NCBI GenBank assembly: GCA_904397835.1
Contig: CAJFOV010000009.1
Coordinates: 1-32,015, forward strand
Direction of reading: 5' to 3'
Length of the DNA: 32,015 nt
DNA from: Candidatus Aristotella avistercoris
GTDB taxonomy: Bacteria > Bacillota > Clostridia > Oscillospirales > Ruminococcaceae
Positions 24,884 through 32,015 of this stretch are shown here, one piece after another. Below the pieces are notes generated by a model. That model did no database searches. It worked only from the letters and a program-made list of their open reading frames with translations, and was not told where the DNA came from. The position numbers and the translations under genes are program-made. How positions within the stretch are numbered: the stretch's first letter is position 1; each line of letters begins with the position of its first letter.

Positions 24884-25606
24884 ATGAACCGCGATCAAAT
24901 TGCCCAGTCCTTCTATATGGAGGAGCATGCAACCCTGTACGCCCTGCTGCACCGCCAGGCCCGCACCCGCTATGGGGAGGAGGGCACCCAGGCCACTGCC
25001 GCCGGCACCAAGCTCTATGGCCAGGAGCGTGGCAACCGCATGGCCAAGCGGGCTCTGAAGGATGGCGAACCCTTGACCATGGAAAATTACCTCAAGTATG
25101 GGGAGTGGTCCGACCCCAAGGCCCTGTCCGCCAATGAGGTTGTCTCCCTCTCCCCCACCTACACCACCCACGCTGTGCGCTGCGGCTGGTGCGAGGCCTG
25201 GAAGAAACACGGCCTGTTGGAGTACGGCAAGCTGTACTGCGAGTCGGTAGACATCTCCCTGGTCCACGGCTTCAACCCCGAGGGGGATCTGGTGATCGCC
25301 TCCACCCTGTCCCATGGGGACCCCTGCTGCCACTTTGAATGGGTGGGGCTGGGCTTCCAGGATGGGGAGGCTCTCAAAGAATTTGGCGCCCAAAAGGCCC
25401 AGCTGGAGCCCCGTGTGCTCAAGGACTTTTTGTACCACACCGGCCACCTGCTCTCTGCCATGACCCGCGCCTACGAGACTGCTCTGGGCGTGGTCAAGGC
25501 CCAGGCCATTGTGGAGGGCGCTCTGGCGGAGTTCCAGGAGATCTTTGGCGAGGAGAAGTGCCAGGCCCTGCGGGAAGAGGCCCAGCTGAACTTCAGCTTG
25601 ATCTAG
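24884..25606 (+). CDS. L-2-amino-thiazoline-4-carboxylate hydrolase family protein
   Basis: A 240-residue protein of the L-2-amino-thiazoline-4-carboxylic acid hydrolase family (PF14196). Visible family features are the cysteine-containing segment RCGWCEAWKKHGLLEYG, CESVDISLVHGFNPEGDL, and SHGDPCCHFEW. The namesake enzyme opens the thiazoline ring on the route to L-cysteine in Pseudomonas, but most Firmicutes members are of unknown function, so substrate assignment is not safe. The ATG at 24884 follows AAGGAGTTGACAGC. It is a single gene, closed by a very stable hairpin at 25670-25699. Confidence 0.85.
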   Translation: MNRDQIAQSFYMEEHATLYALLHRQARTRYGEEGTQATAAGTKLYGQERGNRMAKRALKDGEPLTMENYLKYGEWSDPKALSANEVVSLSPTYTTHAVRCGWCEAWKKHGLLEYGKLYCESVDISLVHGFNPEGDLVIASTLSHGDPCCHFEWVGLGFQDGEALKEFGAQKAQLEPRVLKDFLYHTGHLLSAMTRAYETALGVVKAQAIVEGALAEFQEIFGEEKCQALREEAQLNFSLI

Positions 25607-25669
25607 CTTCTTCAGGCAAAATTCTCTGCTTCCATTTTGTGGGAGGAAAGATGAAGTCAAAAATTCCAA

Positions 25670-25704
25670 AGCGGGCGCGCCCAGTTTGGCGCGCCCGCTC
25701 TTTT
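25670..25704 (+). terminator. Terminator of the thiazoline-carboxylate hydrolase gene
   Basis: AGCGGGCGCGCC (25670-25681) pairs perfectly with GGCGCGCCCGCT (25688-25699), loop CAGTTT, then CTTTTG. The stem is nearly all G-C. Confidence 0.85.
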
Positions 25705-25769
25705 GTCCCTTCGTTCTGTGTCCCATCTGGACCTGGCCCAGATCCACCGGTGGATCACAGCACCCCGGT

Positions 25770-26648
25770 CTATGGGAGGGGGCCCTTCTCCGTATCCCAC
25801 ACATCGGCCCCCTCTGTCATAATCAGAGCCTGTGGATCCAACTGCGGGATAGCCTTTCGCAGCGCTTTGGCCTCCCCTTTGGAGACCACTGCCATGGTGA
25901 TGTAGACCGGCGCACCGGAGCCGTTGGTCCCCATCCAGTGGGTGGCATCTCTGGCGGCAGTCCTCTGCACCACCTGCCCCAACTTGCTGTCGCTGGAGAT
26001 CACAAGGAGCTTCTGCTCGCCGCCTTGCAGGTGCACACGGTCCAAGGTCAGGTTGGTGACCACCGAATAGAGGAGGGAGTAGATCACCGTCTCCACCTGA
26101 AAACGGATCAGGCAGCACCCATAGACCAGCAGGTTCAGCGCGATGGAGACCCGTCCCACGGTGATCTTTGGGTTCTTCTGGGAGAGATAGACTCCTAAAA
26201 TCTCCTCTCCGCCGCCGCAGCCACCGGCACGCAGGGTCATGCCCACGCCGATGCCTGCCAACACACCCCCAACCAGGCAGCCTGTGAGCCGATCCTGCAG
26301 CAGGGGCGTCTGCGGGCTGGGGATCACCGTCAGAAAGACGGTATAGCACAGGACCGCCCACAGGGTCCTTCCAAAAAAGCGCCGTCCAATGGACCGGTAG
26401 GAGAGAAAGAACAGGGGCACATTGAGGCAGAAGTTGAGGATGCCCGCCACATCGATTCCCTCTGGATCCACCGACAGCCACCGAAGCAGATCCTGAAGGA
26501 GCTGGGCCAATCCCAAAAATCCGCCGTTGTAAAGCTCCATGGGTACCAACAGCAGATTCATGGCCAGGGAGAAAAGCAGGCATCCCACCACCATCAGCAC
26601 AGGGACACGGATGGCCTTCCAGAGAGCGGTTCTGCGCTCCTGACACAT
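25770..26648 (-). CDS. YitT-family membrane protein with DUF2179 domain
   Basis: A 292-residue YitT-family protein. The N-terminal two thirds have about five membrane helices, with the family motif LLLVPMELYNGGFLGLAQLL. The C-terminal soluble part (from about residue 210) is DUF2179, seen as VISSDSKLGQVVQRTAARDA and PVYITMAVVSKGEAKALRK. Function is unknown for the family. The ATG at 26648 is used because GGGG lies about ten bases upstream; a GTG three codons earlier is an alternative. It is a single gene, isolated by terminators on both sides. Confidence 0.9.
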   Translation of the reverse strand: MCQERRTALWKAIRVPVLMVVGCLLFSLAMNLLLVPMELYNGGFLGLAQLLQDLLRWLSVDPEGIDVAGILNFCLNVPLFFLSYRSIGRRFFGRTLWAVLCYTVFLTVIPSPQTPLLQDRLTGCLVGGVLAGIGVGMTLRAGGCGGGEEILGVYLSQKNPKITVGRVSIALNLLVYGCCLIRFQVETVIYSLLYSVVTNLTLDRVHLQGGEQKLLVISSDSKLGQVVQRTAARDATHWMGTNGSGAPVYITMAVVSKGEAKALRKAIPQLDPQALIMTEGADVWDTEKGPLP

Positions 26649-26767
26649 CCTTCTCACACCCCTTTCCTGTATTTAAAAGCAGGGCCCTCTTGAGCCGCAA
26701 TGGGGTAGAACCCCTGCCTTTTTCTCGGTCAGCACGTTTTGGGGGCGCGTGTATCTTCAAATTTGCG

Positions 26768-26800
26768 AAAGCGCAGGGGGCTGATAGCCCCCTGCGCTTT
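26768..26800 (-). terminator. Terminator of the OpuC-type operon
   Basis: AAAGCGCAGGGGGCT (26768-26782) pairs perfectly over 15 bases with 26786-26800 around a 3-base loop. It lies just past the permease stop. Confidence 0.8.
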
Positions 26801-26812
26801 GCTTGGTTCCAA

Positions 26813-28396
26813 TCATTCCGCCGGAATGAGCCCCTTATCCAGCAGGAACTGGTGGGCAACGGCCTCTGCCGTCTGCCCCTCCACATCCACCAGGTAGTTC
26901 AGGTGGGCAATCTCATCGGTGGTGATGGCGTAGTCCAGCTTTTCCAACAGCGGTTGCAGCTCCGGATACCGCTCATAGACATCCCCCCGCAGCACATTCA
27001 CCGCCTGATAGGGCGGGAAGAAGCCGATGTCATCCTCCAGGCGCACCAGGTTGGAATCGATCACCAGGGCATCCGTCTCAAAGGCATCGATGACGTCCAC
27101 CTCGCCGCTCTCAATGGCCTGGTAGCGGATGTTCCCCTCCAGCCCCACCACTTGGGCAAACTGGACGTTGTATTCCTGCTGAAGTTTGGGCAGCAGGTCC
27201 TCCCGCTGGGTGAAGGCCGTGGTGCAACCCAGGCGCAGCTGGGAGGCATTTGCAATCAGACCTGAGAGGGTGGTCAGATTGTACTGTTCCGACACCTCCT
27301 GGGTGACGGCAAACACATAGGTGTTGCTGCTCCCCAACGGGGCGGAAACTTCAATGTTATATTGCTCCTTCAGGCCGCTCTTCACATCCTGGTAAACCTT
27401 GTCTGTATCGGTCTCCAGCGGGAGCTTGAGGACGTTGGGCGCCAACACGCCGGTGTAGTCGGTAAACATATCCACGCTCCCCGTCTCCAGGGCGGAGAAG
27501 GCAATCATGGTCCCGTTGAGGTTGAAGCGCTCCTCTACCTCAATATCCGTGTTGGAGGAAATGTAGTCACTGTAGATGTAGCCCAAAATCAGGGATTCGG
27601 TAAAGTTCTGGGCGCCCACCACCAGCTTGTCATCATTGCTGCGCAGGGCATCCACAATGGAGGCAGCGGCAGGTACCACCAACAGCACTGCACACAGGGC
27701 CAGAGCGATCCCTTGGCGAAGCATCCGCTTTTTACGGGGCAGATAGACAATCTGATCCGCAGGTTTGAGCCCCTCTGGCGTGATGGCCTTTTCCACCTTC
27801 CCCAGGACAAAATCCACCAGCAGTGCCAGCAGACAGGCCGGGATGGCGCCCAGAAGCACCAGGTTCGCATCGTTGGCGTTGAGGCCCAAGTTGATCATCC
27901 AACCGAGGCCCCCAGCTCCGGCAAAAGCGGCGATGGTGACCGTTCCAACAGCGGTAACCGCCGAAATCCGGATACCTGCCATGATGAAGGGGGCGGCCAT
28001 AGGCAATTGGATTTGCAGCAGCTGTTGCGCCTTGGATAGGCCAATGCCGCTGGCCGCCTCCAGCACCAGAGGGTCAATGCCCGTGATGCCCGTATAGGTG
28101 TTTTTGATGATGGGGAGCAGGGCATAGATGACCACCATGATGATGGCTGGTTTTTCACCGATGCCTACAAAGGGCACCATGAACGCCAGCAGACCAATGC
28201 TGGGGATGGACTGCATCAGGTTGGCGATGCCGATGACAATGCTTGCAGCTGTCTTATTCTTTGTGACCAGCAAACCCACAGGTATGCCCACCACCAAAGA
28301 GAGGATGACAGCCAGGCCAGTCATTTCCATATGTTCCACAAACAGGTTCAGGAGCTCCTCTCTGCGCTCCAAGAACATTTCCCAAAAGGCACTCAT
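26813..28396 (-). CDS. Osmoprotectant ABC transporter permease/substrate-binding fusion
   Basis: A 527-residue fusion of an OpuC-type permease and an OpuAC-type binding domain. Residues 1-215 are the permease, with about five helices and the motif region EAASGIGLSKAQQLLQIQLP. A further helix (about 230-250) carries the chain outside. Residues 255-527 form the glycine betaine/choline/carnitine-binding domain, with GAQNFTESLILGYIYSDYI and ALETGSVDMFTDYTGVL. The fusion saves a separate lipoprotein; the start overlaps the ATPase stop as ATGA, so the two are coupled. Import of a quaternary ammonium or similar osmolyte is the likely role; the exact ligand is not clear. A 15-base-stem terminator follows. 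Confidence 0.94.
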   Translation of the reverse strand: MSAFWEMFLERREELLNLFVEHMEMTGLAVILSLVVGIPVGLLVTKNKTAASIVIGIANLMQSIPSIGLLAFMVPFVGIGEKPAIIMVVIYALLPIIKNTYTGITGIDPLVLEAASGIGLSKAQQLLQIQLPMAAPFIMAGIRISAVTAVGTVTIAAFAGAGGLGWMINLGLNANDANLVLLGAIPACLLALLVDFVLGKVEKAITPEGLKPADQIVYLPRKKRMLRQGIALALCAVLLVVPAAASIVDALRSNDDKLVVGAQNFTESLILGYIYSDYISSNTDIEVEERFNLNGTMIAFSALETGSVDMFTDYTGVLAPNVLKLPLETDTDKVYQDVKSGLKEQYNIEVSAPLGSSNTYVFAVTQEVSEQYNLTTLSGLIANASQLRLGCTTAFTQREDLLPKLQQEYNVQFAQVVGLEGNIRYQAIESGEVDVIDAFETDALVIDSNLVRLEDDIGFFPPYQAVNVLRGDVYERYPELQPLLEKLDYAITTDEIAHLNYLVDVEGQTAEAVAHQFLLDKGLIPAE

Positions 28397-29535
28397 ACCA
28401 ACTGCTCCTCCTTTCCGTCATCCTTGCGGTAGCGCTTGCTCAATACTGCCAGCAGCGCGCTCTTGTTGAGGAAACCCTGCAGCTCCTGGTTGTGGTTGAG
28501 CACCGGAATGATTCCGGAGACGTTGTAGTCGATGGTGTCAATGATCTCCTGGAGACTGGTGTCGTCGTAGACAAAGGTATAGTCGTTGGAGATAAAATGA
28601 TCCAAGGAGGAGGAGTAGTTCTGGAATTCCCGCAGATCCTCCAGCCAGACAATGCCCTCCAATTTGTTCTCATGTCCCTGGGTGACCAAAAGGCTGTCCA
28701 CTCCGTAATGCTTCATGGTCTGCAGTGCCTGCAGTACGGTGCGGCCTTTATCAATGCGCACAGGGCGGCGGCGCATAATATCTCTGGCTTTGATGTAGGC
28801 GGGGTTGCCCCACAGGCGGTTTTTCCCCACAAACTCCTCCACATAGCTGTTGGCAGGATGTTTGAGGATCTCCTCCGGCCGGTCGCACTGAACGACCTTT
28901 CCATTTTGAATGATGCAGATCCGGTCCGCCAACTTGATGGCCTCATCCATGTCGTGGGTAACAAAGACCACCGTCTTGCCAAACTGCTTTTGAAGCTTGA
29001 CCACCTCATTCTGCAGCTCCCCACGGGTCACAGGATCCAGAGCGGAAAAGGGTTCATCCATCAGAATCAGGCTGGGATCCGTTGCAAAGGCTCTGGCCAC
29101 ACCCACGCGCTGGCGCTGCCCGCCGGAGAGCTGGCAAGGAAAACTGTGGGCATACTGATCTGGTTCCAGCCCCACCAGATCTAGCATCTCCACAATGCGG
29201 GTACTGCGATCCTTTTCTGGGTAGTTGCTGATACGCAAAACTAGATCGATGTTTTCTTCCACGGTCAGATGGGGAAAAAGCCCACCGTTTTGAATCACAT
29301 ATCCGATGCGCCGGCGCAAATCCGTATCTTTGATCTTGCGCACGGACACGCCATCCACCAAAATGTCCCCCTGGTCAATGGAGTTGAGCTTGTTGATCAT
29401 TTTCAGCAGTGTGGTCTTGCCACAGCCACTGGCGCCGATGAGTACCATAAACTCCCCAGACTGGATGGTTAGATTGATGTTATGGAGCACGGGCTTACCC
29501 TTATAGCCCTTTGAGACGCCTTTTAACTCAATCAT
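28393..29535 (-). CDS. Osmoprotectant ABC transporter ATPase with CBS domains
   Basis: A 380-residue ABC ATPase of the OpuCA type. The nucleotide-binding part has GASGCGKTT (Walker A), LSGGQRQR (signature) and LILMDEPFSALD (Walker B). The C-terminal portion, from about residue 255, holds two CBS domains, the ionic-strength or cyclic-di-AMP sensing part in this family. The ATG at 29535 follows AAGGAGGGCCTACCAAAG. It is the first gene of the osmoprotectant operon; an extended -10 lies just upstream. The gene pair is complete, since the permease and binding domain are fused in the second gene. Confidence 0.95.
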   Translation of the reverse strand: MIELKGVSKGYKGKPVLHNINLTIQSGEFMVLIGASGCGKTTLLKMINKLNSIDQGDILVDGVSVRKIKDTDLRRRIGYVIQNGGLFPHLTVEENIDLVLRISNYPEKDRSTRIVEMLDLVGLEPDQYAHSFPCQLSGGQRQRVGVARAFATDPSLILMDEPFSALDPVTRGELQNEVVKLQKQFGKTVVFVTHDMDEAIKLADRICIIQNGKVVQCDRPEEILKHPANSYVEEFVGKNRLWGNPAYIKARDIMRRRPVRIDKGRTVLQALQTMKHYGVDSLLVTQGHENKLEGIVWLEDLREFQNYSSSLDHFISNDYTFVYDDTSLQEIIDTIDYNVSGIIPVLNHNQELQGFLNKSALLAVLSKRYRKDDGKEEQLV

Positions 29536-29574
29536 CTTTGGTAGGCCCTCCTTAAAGAATTGGATTTGCTCATA

Positions 29575-29583
29575 ATTATACCA
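29575..29583 (-). promoter_or_regulatory. Extended -10 promoter of the osmoprotectant operon
   Basis: On the minus strand TGG-TATAAT is a consensus extended -10, about 40 bases before the ATPase start. No good -35 is present. A second TGT-TATAAT lies further upstream, near 29640. Confidence 0.6.
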
Positions 29584-29674
29584 GAATTTCTGTTCACATG
29601 GTATAAAATCTTGCCAAAAACCATAAAGATCCAATTAAGATTATAACACAACACAAATTTGTTGAACATTTTTA

Positions 29675-29806
29675 TTAAAAATATCTTATATATTTCCCTT
29701 TTATTGTAAGCTTTTGATATTCCAGTTCCGTGGTTTGTTTTGAAAAGTCTTCTTGGTCAAAGGGTGCCATCTCAACTTCCATACTTTTTGACCGGTAATT
29801 GGCCAT
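29675..29806 (-). CDS. Doubtful 43-residue ORF
   Basis: A short frame that would give a charged, soluble 43-residue peptide ending KGKYIRYF. The ribosome site is weak (CAGGGA too close to the ATG), and the frame lies between a terminator and the osmoprotectant promoter. I recognise no family. It may not be expressed; the 360-base gap is otherwise empty. Confidence 0.2.
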   Translation of the reverse strand: MANYRSKSMEVEMAPFDQEDFSKQTTELEYQKLTIKGKYIRYF

Positions 29807-29846
29807 GTTTCCCTGCCAGATGGGAACGGCCTTGGCAACGCAAACG

Positions 29847-29877
29847 AAAAAACGGCAGAACCCGTTGGGTTCTGCCG
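29847..29877 (-). terminator. Terminator of the SGNH-DUF4358 operon
   Basis: CGGCAGAACCC (29853-29863) pairs perfectly with GGGTTCTGCCG (29867-29877), loop GTT. On the minus strand it is followed by six Ts. Confidence 0.88.
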
Positions 29878-29895
29878 CAAACACGCAGATGCAAT

Positions 29896-30246
29896 TCAAC
29901 TTTTGACAATGGAAAAAACATAGATCAGGCACAGGAGCGCAGAAAATCCGGGACACATCACCAGATAGCAGACACGGCTGGATTTGCTGTGATACAGCCT
30001 GGCACAAGTGCCGTAGAGCACACAGGAGATCACAAGACCTACCACTAGAATGCCTAGGCGGACTGTATCAAACCCCACCTCTGTCAGATCGGTGATCCAT
30101 CCTGCCACGGGAAAGCCGATGAGGTAACTCAACGGCACCAACAACAGTGGAAGAAAGGTCAGCGCCGACACGGACCTGCTCTTACGGCTAATAAAATAGG
30201 CCATTACAATCACGATGCACAGAATGGCCCAGCTTTCGGCGATCAT
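29896..30246 (-). CDS. Small three-to-four helix membrane protein
   Basis: A 116-residue hydrophobic protein with helices near residues 5-20, 28-48, 63-82 and 92-113 and basic loops between. I recognise no family. The ATG follows AAAGGATGCTGCC, 15 bases after the DUF4358 stop, so it is the third gene of the operon. It may anchor or assist the surface enzymes encoded before it. Terminator follows at once. Confidence 0.7.
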   Translation of the reverse strand: MIAESWAILCIVIVMAYFISRKSRSVSALTFLPLLLVPLSYLIGFPVAGWITDLTEVGFDTVRLGILVVGLVISCVLYGTCARLYHSKSSRVCYLVMCPGFSALLCLIYVFSIVKS

Positions 30247-30261
30247 GGCAGCATCCTTTCC

Positions 30262-30735
30262 CTATTTGAGGATCTCATCCACCAGGGTGTTGGCCGTTTC
30301 GGTATCATCGGCAACCACCAGCACCACCACATTGCCCTTCTGCCGGACAATGGCGCTGTTGAGCTTGGTCATCTCCTGGGGCTGATAGTTCTGATAGTTC
30401 TCCTTTTGATCCTGGACACGGGCGTCGACCGCCTGTCTCACCGCATCCACTTTGCCGTCCTGGGCCACAAAGACAGCCACCTCTTCTGCAGTTGCCATAG
30501 TAGCGCTGACATAAGCCTTGTATTCAGAGACATCTTCTGCCGACAGGCCATACAAGTTGGAGAGGTTGTTCTCACTGACCTCCATCAGCTCATCCTGAAA
30601 CACCAGGCCATCCCGCAATTTGGCAGCGGCATCCGATGCATTGACCGTAAAGGTCTCCTCCCCACCGCAGGCAGCCAGACCCAAAACCAACACAAAGGCC
30701 ACAATTGCCAACAGAATCTTTTTCATCTTTCTCAT
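30262..30735 (-). CDS. DUF4358 lipoprotein
   Basis: A 157-residue predicted lipoprotein with the lipobox LAAC, Cys23, after a basic start. The mature part matches DUF4358, with segments LRDGLVFQDELMEVSENNLS, LYGLSAEDVSEYKAYVSATM and VVVLVVADD. The domain is common in Clostridia, often next to surface acyltransferases and SGNH hydrolases; function unproven. The ATG at 30735 has GGAGGG within the last codons of the SGNH gene, two bases upstream. A start three codons later is possible. Confidence 0.9.
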   Translation of the reverse strand: MRKMKKILLAIVAFVLVLGLAACGGEETFTVNASDAAAKLRDGLVFQDELMEVSENNLSNLYGLSAEDVSEYKAYVSATMATAEEVAVFVAQDGKVDAVRQAVDARVQDQKENYQNYQPQEMTKLNSAIVRQKGNVVVLVVADDTETANTLVDEILK

Positions 30736-30737
30736 TG

Positions 30738-31628
30738 TTATCCCTCCGGTACAGTGTGTGTTCTCAGATAGTCAATCCACTTATTATAGTATGCCGCACC
30801 AAAGTGAACCCCATCCACTGGGCTTGCCTCGTCCGGCAGATACCCCTCTTCATCTGTAAAACCGGGCGTGGAGTAAGTGTCCACCAGGTAGAGCTCCTTT
30901 TCTTTGGCCAGCTTCTCCAGCTCCACATTGAACTCCTGAATGGCTGTCAAGGTGGTCAGCGAGCTCTCAGATCGCTTTTTTGTCACAGGGAACAGGGTCT
31001 GCAGATAGATGGTGCTGTTGGGGCAGGCCTCTTTGATCTGATCCAAAAAGGCGGACATGCTGTTGACATAGGAGCTCAGCTCAATCTGACCGGCCTCGTT
31101 GGTGCCCAGCATGATATACACCTTTTTGGGCTGGGTCCTGCGCAGAGCCTCAGCAATGGTGACAACGGAGCCGTCGTCCATCTCCACAAACTCCTTGGTC
31201 CGCACCTGAAAGACGCTCAATCCAGTTTGGGCATAAACGGCGGCATTGGGTGCAATGTCATAGAGTTGCAGACCAGTGGTCAGGGAATCACCCACAAATG
31301 CAGCGTCATCAAAGTAGGAGCGGTCCACACGCGCACTCTCAGGAATTGGGACGCCATACTCCGGAACCCAGGTGGGCTCCACCGGCTCTGAAGAGGAGTC
31401 CTCCGGCACCGAACTGCTCTCCTCCTGGGAGGATTCACTGGAGGAGGAGCTAGACGGAATATTGGGCACAAAGCTCGCATTGGGATCCTGCAGGGATTGT
31501 TGGTAGCTCTGCCAGGCCCAAGCCACAGCAAAGCTGAGAATTCCTGCAAAGCACAGTGCCAACACCGGCACCATCCAATATTTATTCTTCCGCCGGGAGC
31601 GGATATAGACTTTTTTATCTGGACGCAT
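30738..31628 (-). CDS. Membrane-anchored SGNH/GDSL hydrolase
   Basis: A 296-residue surface enzyme. A basic N-terminus and one signal-anchor helix (about 18-40) precede a Ser/Glu/Pro-rich linker (residues 55-85). The SGNH domain starts near residue 100 with block I FVGDSLTTG (Ser115), block III GTNE at 175-178 (Glu in place of the usual Asp) and block V DGVHF (Asp272, His275). Such enzymes add or remove acetyl groups on surface glycans. GAGGAATCAGCGT precedes the ATG. It starts an operon with the DUF4358 lipoprotein and a small membrane protein. No MBOAT acyltransferase, the usual partner, lies within the window. Confidence 0.93.
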   Translation of the reverse strand: MRPDKKVYIRSRRKNKYWMVPVLALCFAGILSFAVAWAWQSYQQSLQDPNASFVPNIPSSSSSSESSQEESSSVPEDSSSEPVEPTWVPEYGVPIPESARVDRSYFDDAAFVGDSLTTGLQLYDIAPNAAVYAQTGLSVFQVRTKEFVEMDDGSVVTIAEALRRTQPKKVYIMLGTNEAGQIELSSYVNSMSAFLDQIKEACPNSTIYLQTLFPVTKKRSESSLTTLTAIQEFNVELEKLAKEKELYLVDTYSTPGFTDEEGYLPDEASPVDGVHFGAAYYNKWIDYLRTHTVPEG

Positions 31629-31725
31629 ACGCTGATTCCTCTATTTTATACAGATGGGGGTATTTGCGCCATTGGGCAGGCAGATCCCCTTGATGAATTG
31701 CTTTTCTGATCTGTTTTAAGACAAA

Positions 31726-31763
31726 GAAAGGCCACGCCACAGGCAACCAAAATTTTGGCGTGG
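31726..31763 (-). terminator. Probable terminator of an unseen minus-strand gene
   Basis: CCACGCCA (31732-31739) pairs with TGGCGTGG (31756-31763). On the minus strand it is followed by CCTTTCTTTG. It would end a transcript entering from beyond the right edge and isolate the SGNH operon. Confidence 0.4.
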
Positions 31764-31886
31764 ACACAGAGCGGCCCTCTTTTCACTTTGATATGAACAG
31801 ATCATCACCCCAATGTGTACCTGCACATTGGGACAAAATCATAGAACACAGCAACACATATAAATGTCAATTCCATCACATGTGTG

Positions 31887-31907
31887 ATGTTCTCCCAGAC
31901 GTCCGAT
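31887..31907. repeat. Direct repeat, copy 1
   Basis: The word TTCTCCCAGACGTCCGAT with the preceding ATG recurs, with one change, at 31995-32015. The distance is 108 bases. The sequence between is unrelated to what precedes copy 1. Confidence 0.7.
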
Positions 31908-31994
31908 GAAAAAGCGCTGCTTTTGAATCGGCTAACGCCGTGAGGTTATTATAACATCCAAAAGGCCCGCAGGGCCGATCCCTCTGACGTTACA

Positions 31995-32015
31995 ATGTTC
32001 TCCCAGGCGTCCGAT
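31995..32015. repeat. Direct repeat, copy 2, cut by window end
   Basis: TTCTCCCAGGCGTCCGAT after ATG, identical to copy 1 except for one A to G change. It reaches the last base, so more copies may follow. Confidence 0.7.

Larger units (their letters stand above)
31629..32015. other. Gene-free right edge with hairpins and a repeat
   Basis: There is no supported gene. It has a minus-strand terminator at 31732-31763 and perfect hairpins at 31809-31832 (CCCAATGTG/CACATTGGG) and 31874-31889 (CATCACA/TGTGATG). The direct repeat at 31887 and 31995 runs to the window end. Confidence 0.55.

Noticed and set aside
25651..25905. ORF starting at the ATG at 25651 behind GGGAGG
   Set aside because: It runs through the terminator hairpin and into the convergent YitT gene; protein-like features are absent.
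25657..26886. 409-residue alternative frame over the YitT gene
   Set aside because: Composition is Arg/Gly/Pro-rich and out of character, and the YitT frame matches its family throughout.
31887..32015. CRISPR-like repeat
   Set aside because: Only two copies, and the 87-base interval is too long for a spacer; no cas gene is present.

Overview
The window looks like a chromosomal stretch of a gut-type Clostridia (Bacillota), most likely from the Oscillospiraceae/Flavonifractor-Lawsonibacter neighbourhood. The reasons are strong AGGAGG-type ribosome sites, occasional GTG and TTG starts, sigma-A style promoters, moderately GC-rich genes, and families common in that group (DUF4358 lipoprotein, thiazoline-carboxylate hydrolase family, OpuC permease/binding-protein fusion, YczE and YitT proteins). 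The taxon is inferred from style, not from a marker gene. I see no rRNA, tRNA, CRISPR array, complete transposon or phage gene.

Layout. 1-569 has no gene. It holds a possible insertion-sequence end and a cluster of terminator-like hairpins arranged as two ~95-base modules. 570-1669 is a MarR regulator/YczE membrane protein operon that is visibly more AT-rich than its neighbours. 1936-7071 is a redox and stress island: a cyclophilin-like lipoprotein, an FMN reductase with an Isf-like cysteine cluster, a flavodoxin, a flavin reductase-like split-barrel protein, a MerR regulator, a LysR regulator, and a divergent aldo/keto reductase. 7641-9907 holds a PAP2 phosphatase and an orphan OmpR-type response regulator co-transcribed with an EamA transporter. 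10883-16103 holds a lone polysaccharide flippase, a secreted membrane-anchored amidase and a MATE exporter.

16450-19670 is the purine segment: a 35-residue membrane peptide gene, purB, then purA with its own promoter. Together PurA and PurB convert IMP to AMP, and PurB also acts in the IMP pathway. 19886-25606 carries mostly single-gene units: a soluble P-type-ATPase-like HAD protein, a metal-dependent cyclase/formamidase-like hydrolase, a sodium/alanine symporter, a cardiolipin synthase and a thiazoline-carboxylate hydrolase family protein. 25770-29535 holds a YitT protein and a two-gene OpuC-type osmoprotectant ABC transporter. 29896-31628 is a cell-surface operon: SGNH hydrolase, DUF4358 lipoprotein and a small membrane protein. 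The right edge has a direct repeat of about 20 bases at 108-base spacing that runs to the last base.

Most transcription units end in long, nearly perfect hairpins. Many genes are therefore single-gene units with their own promoter. The least explained items are the paired hairpin modules at 94-268, the amidase with an altered oxyanion loop, the orphan response regulator with a long relic-like leader, the 35-residue peptide gene, and the right-edge repeat.
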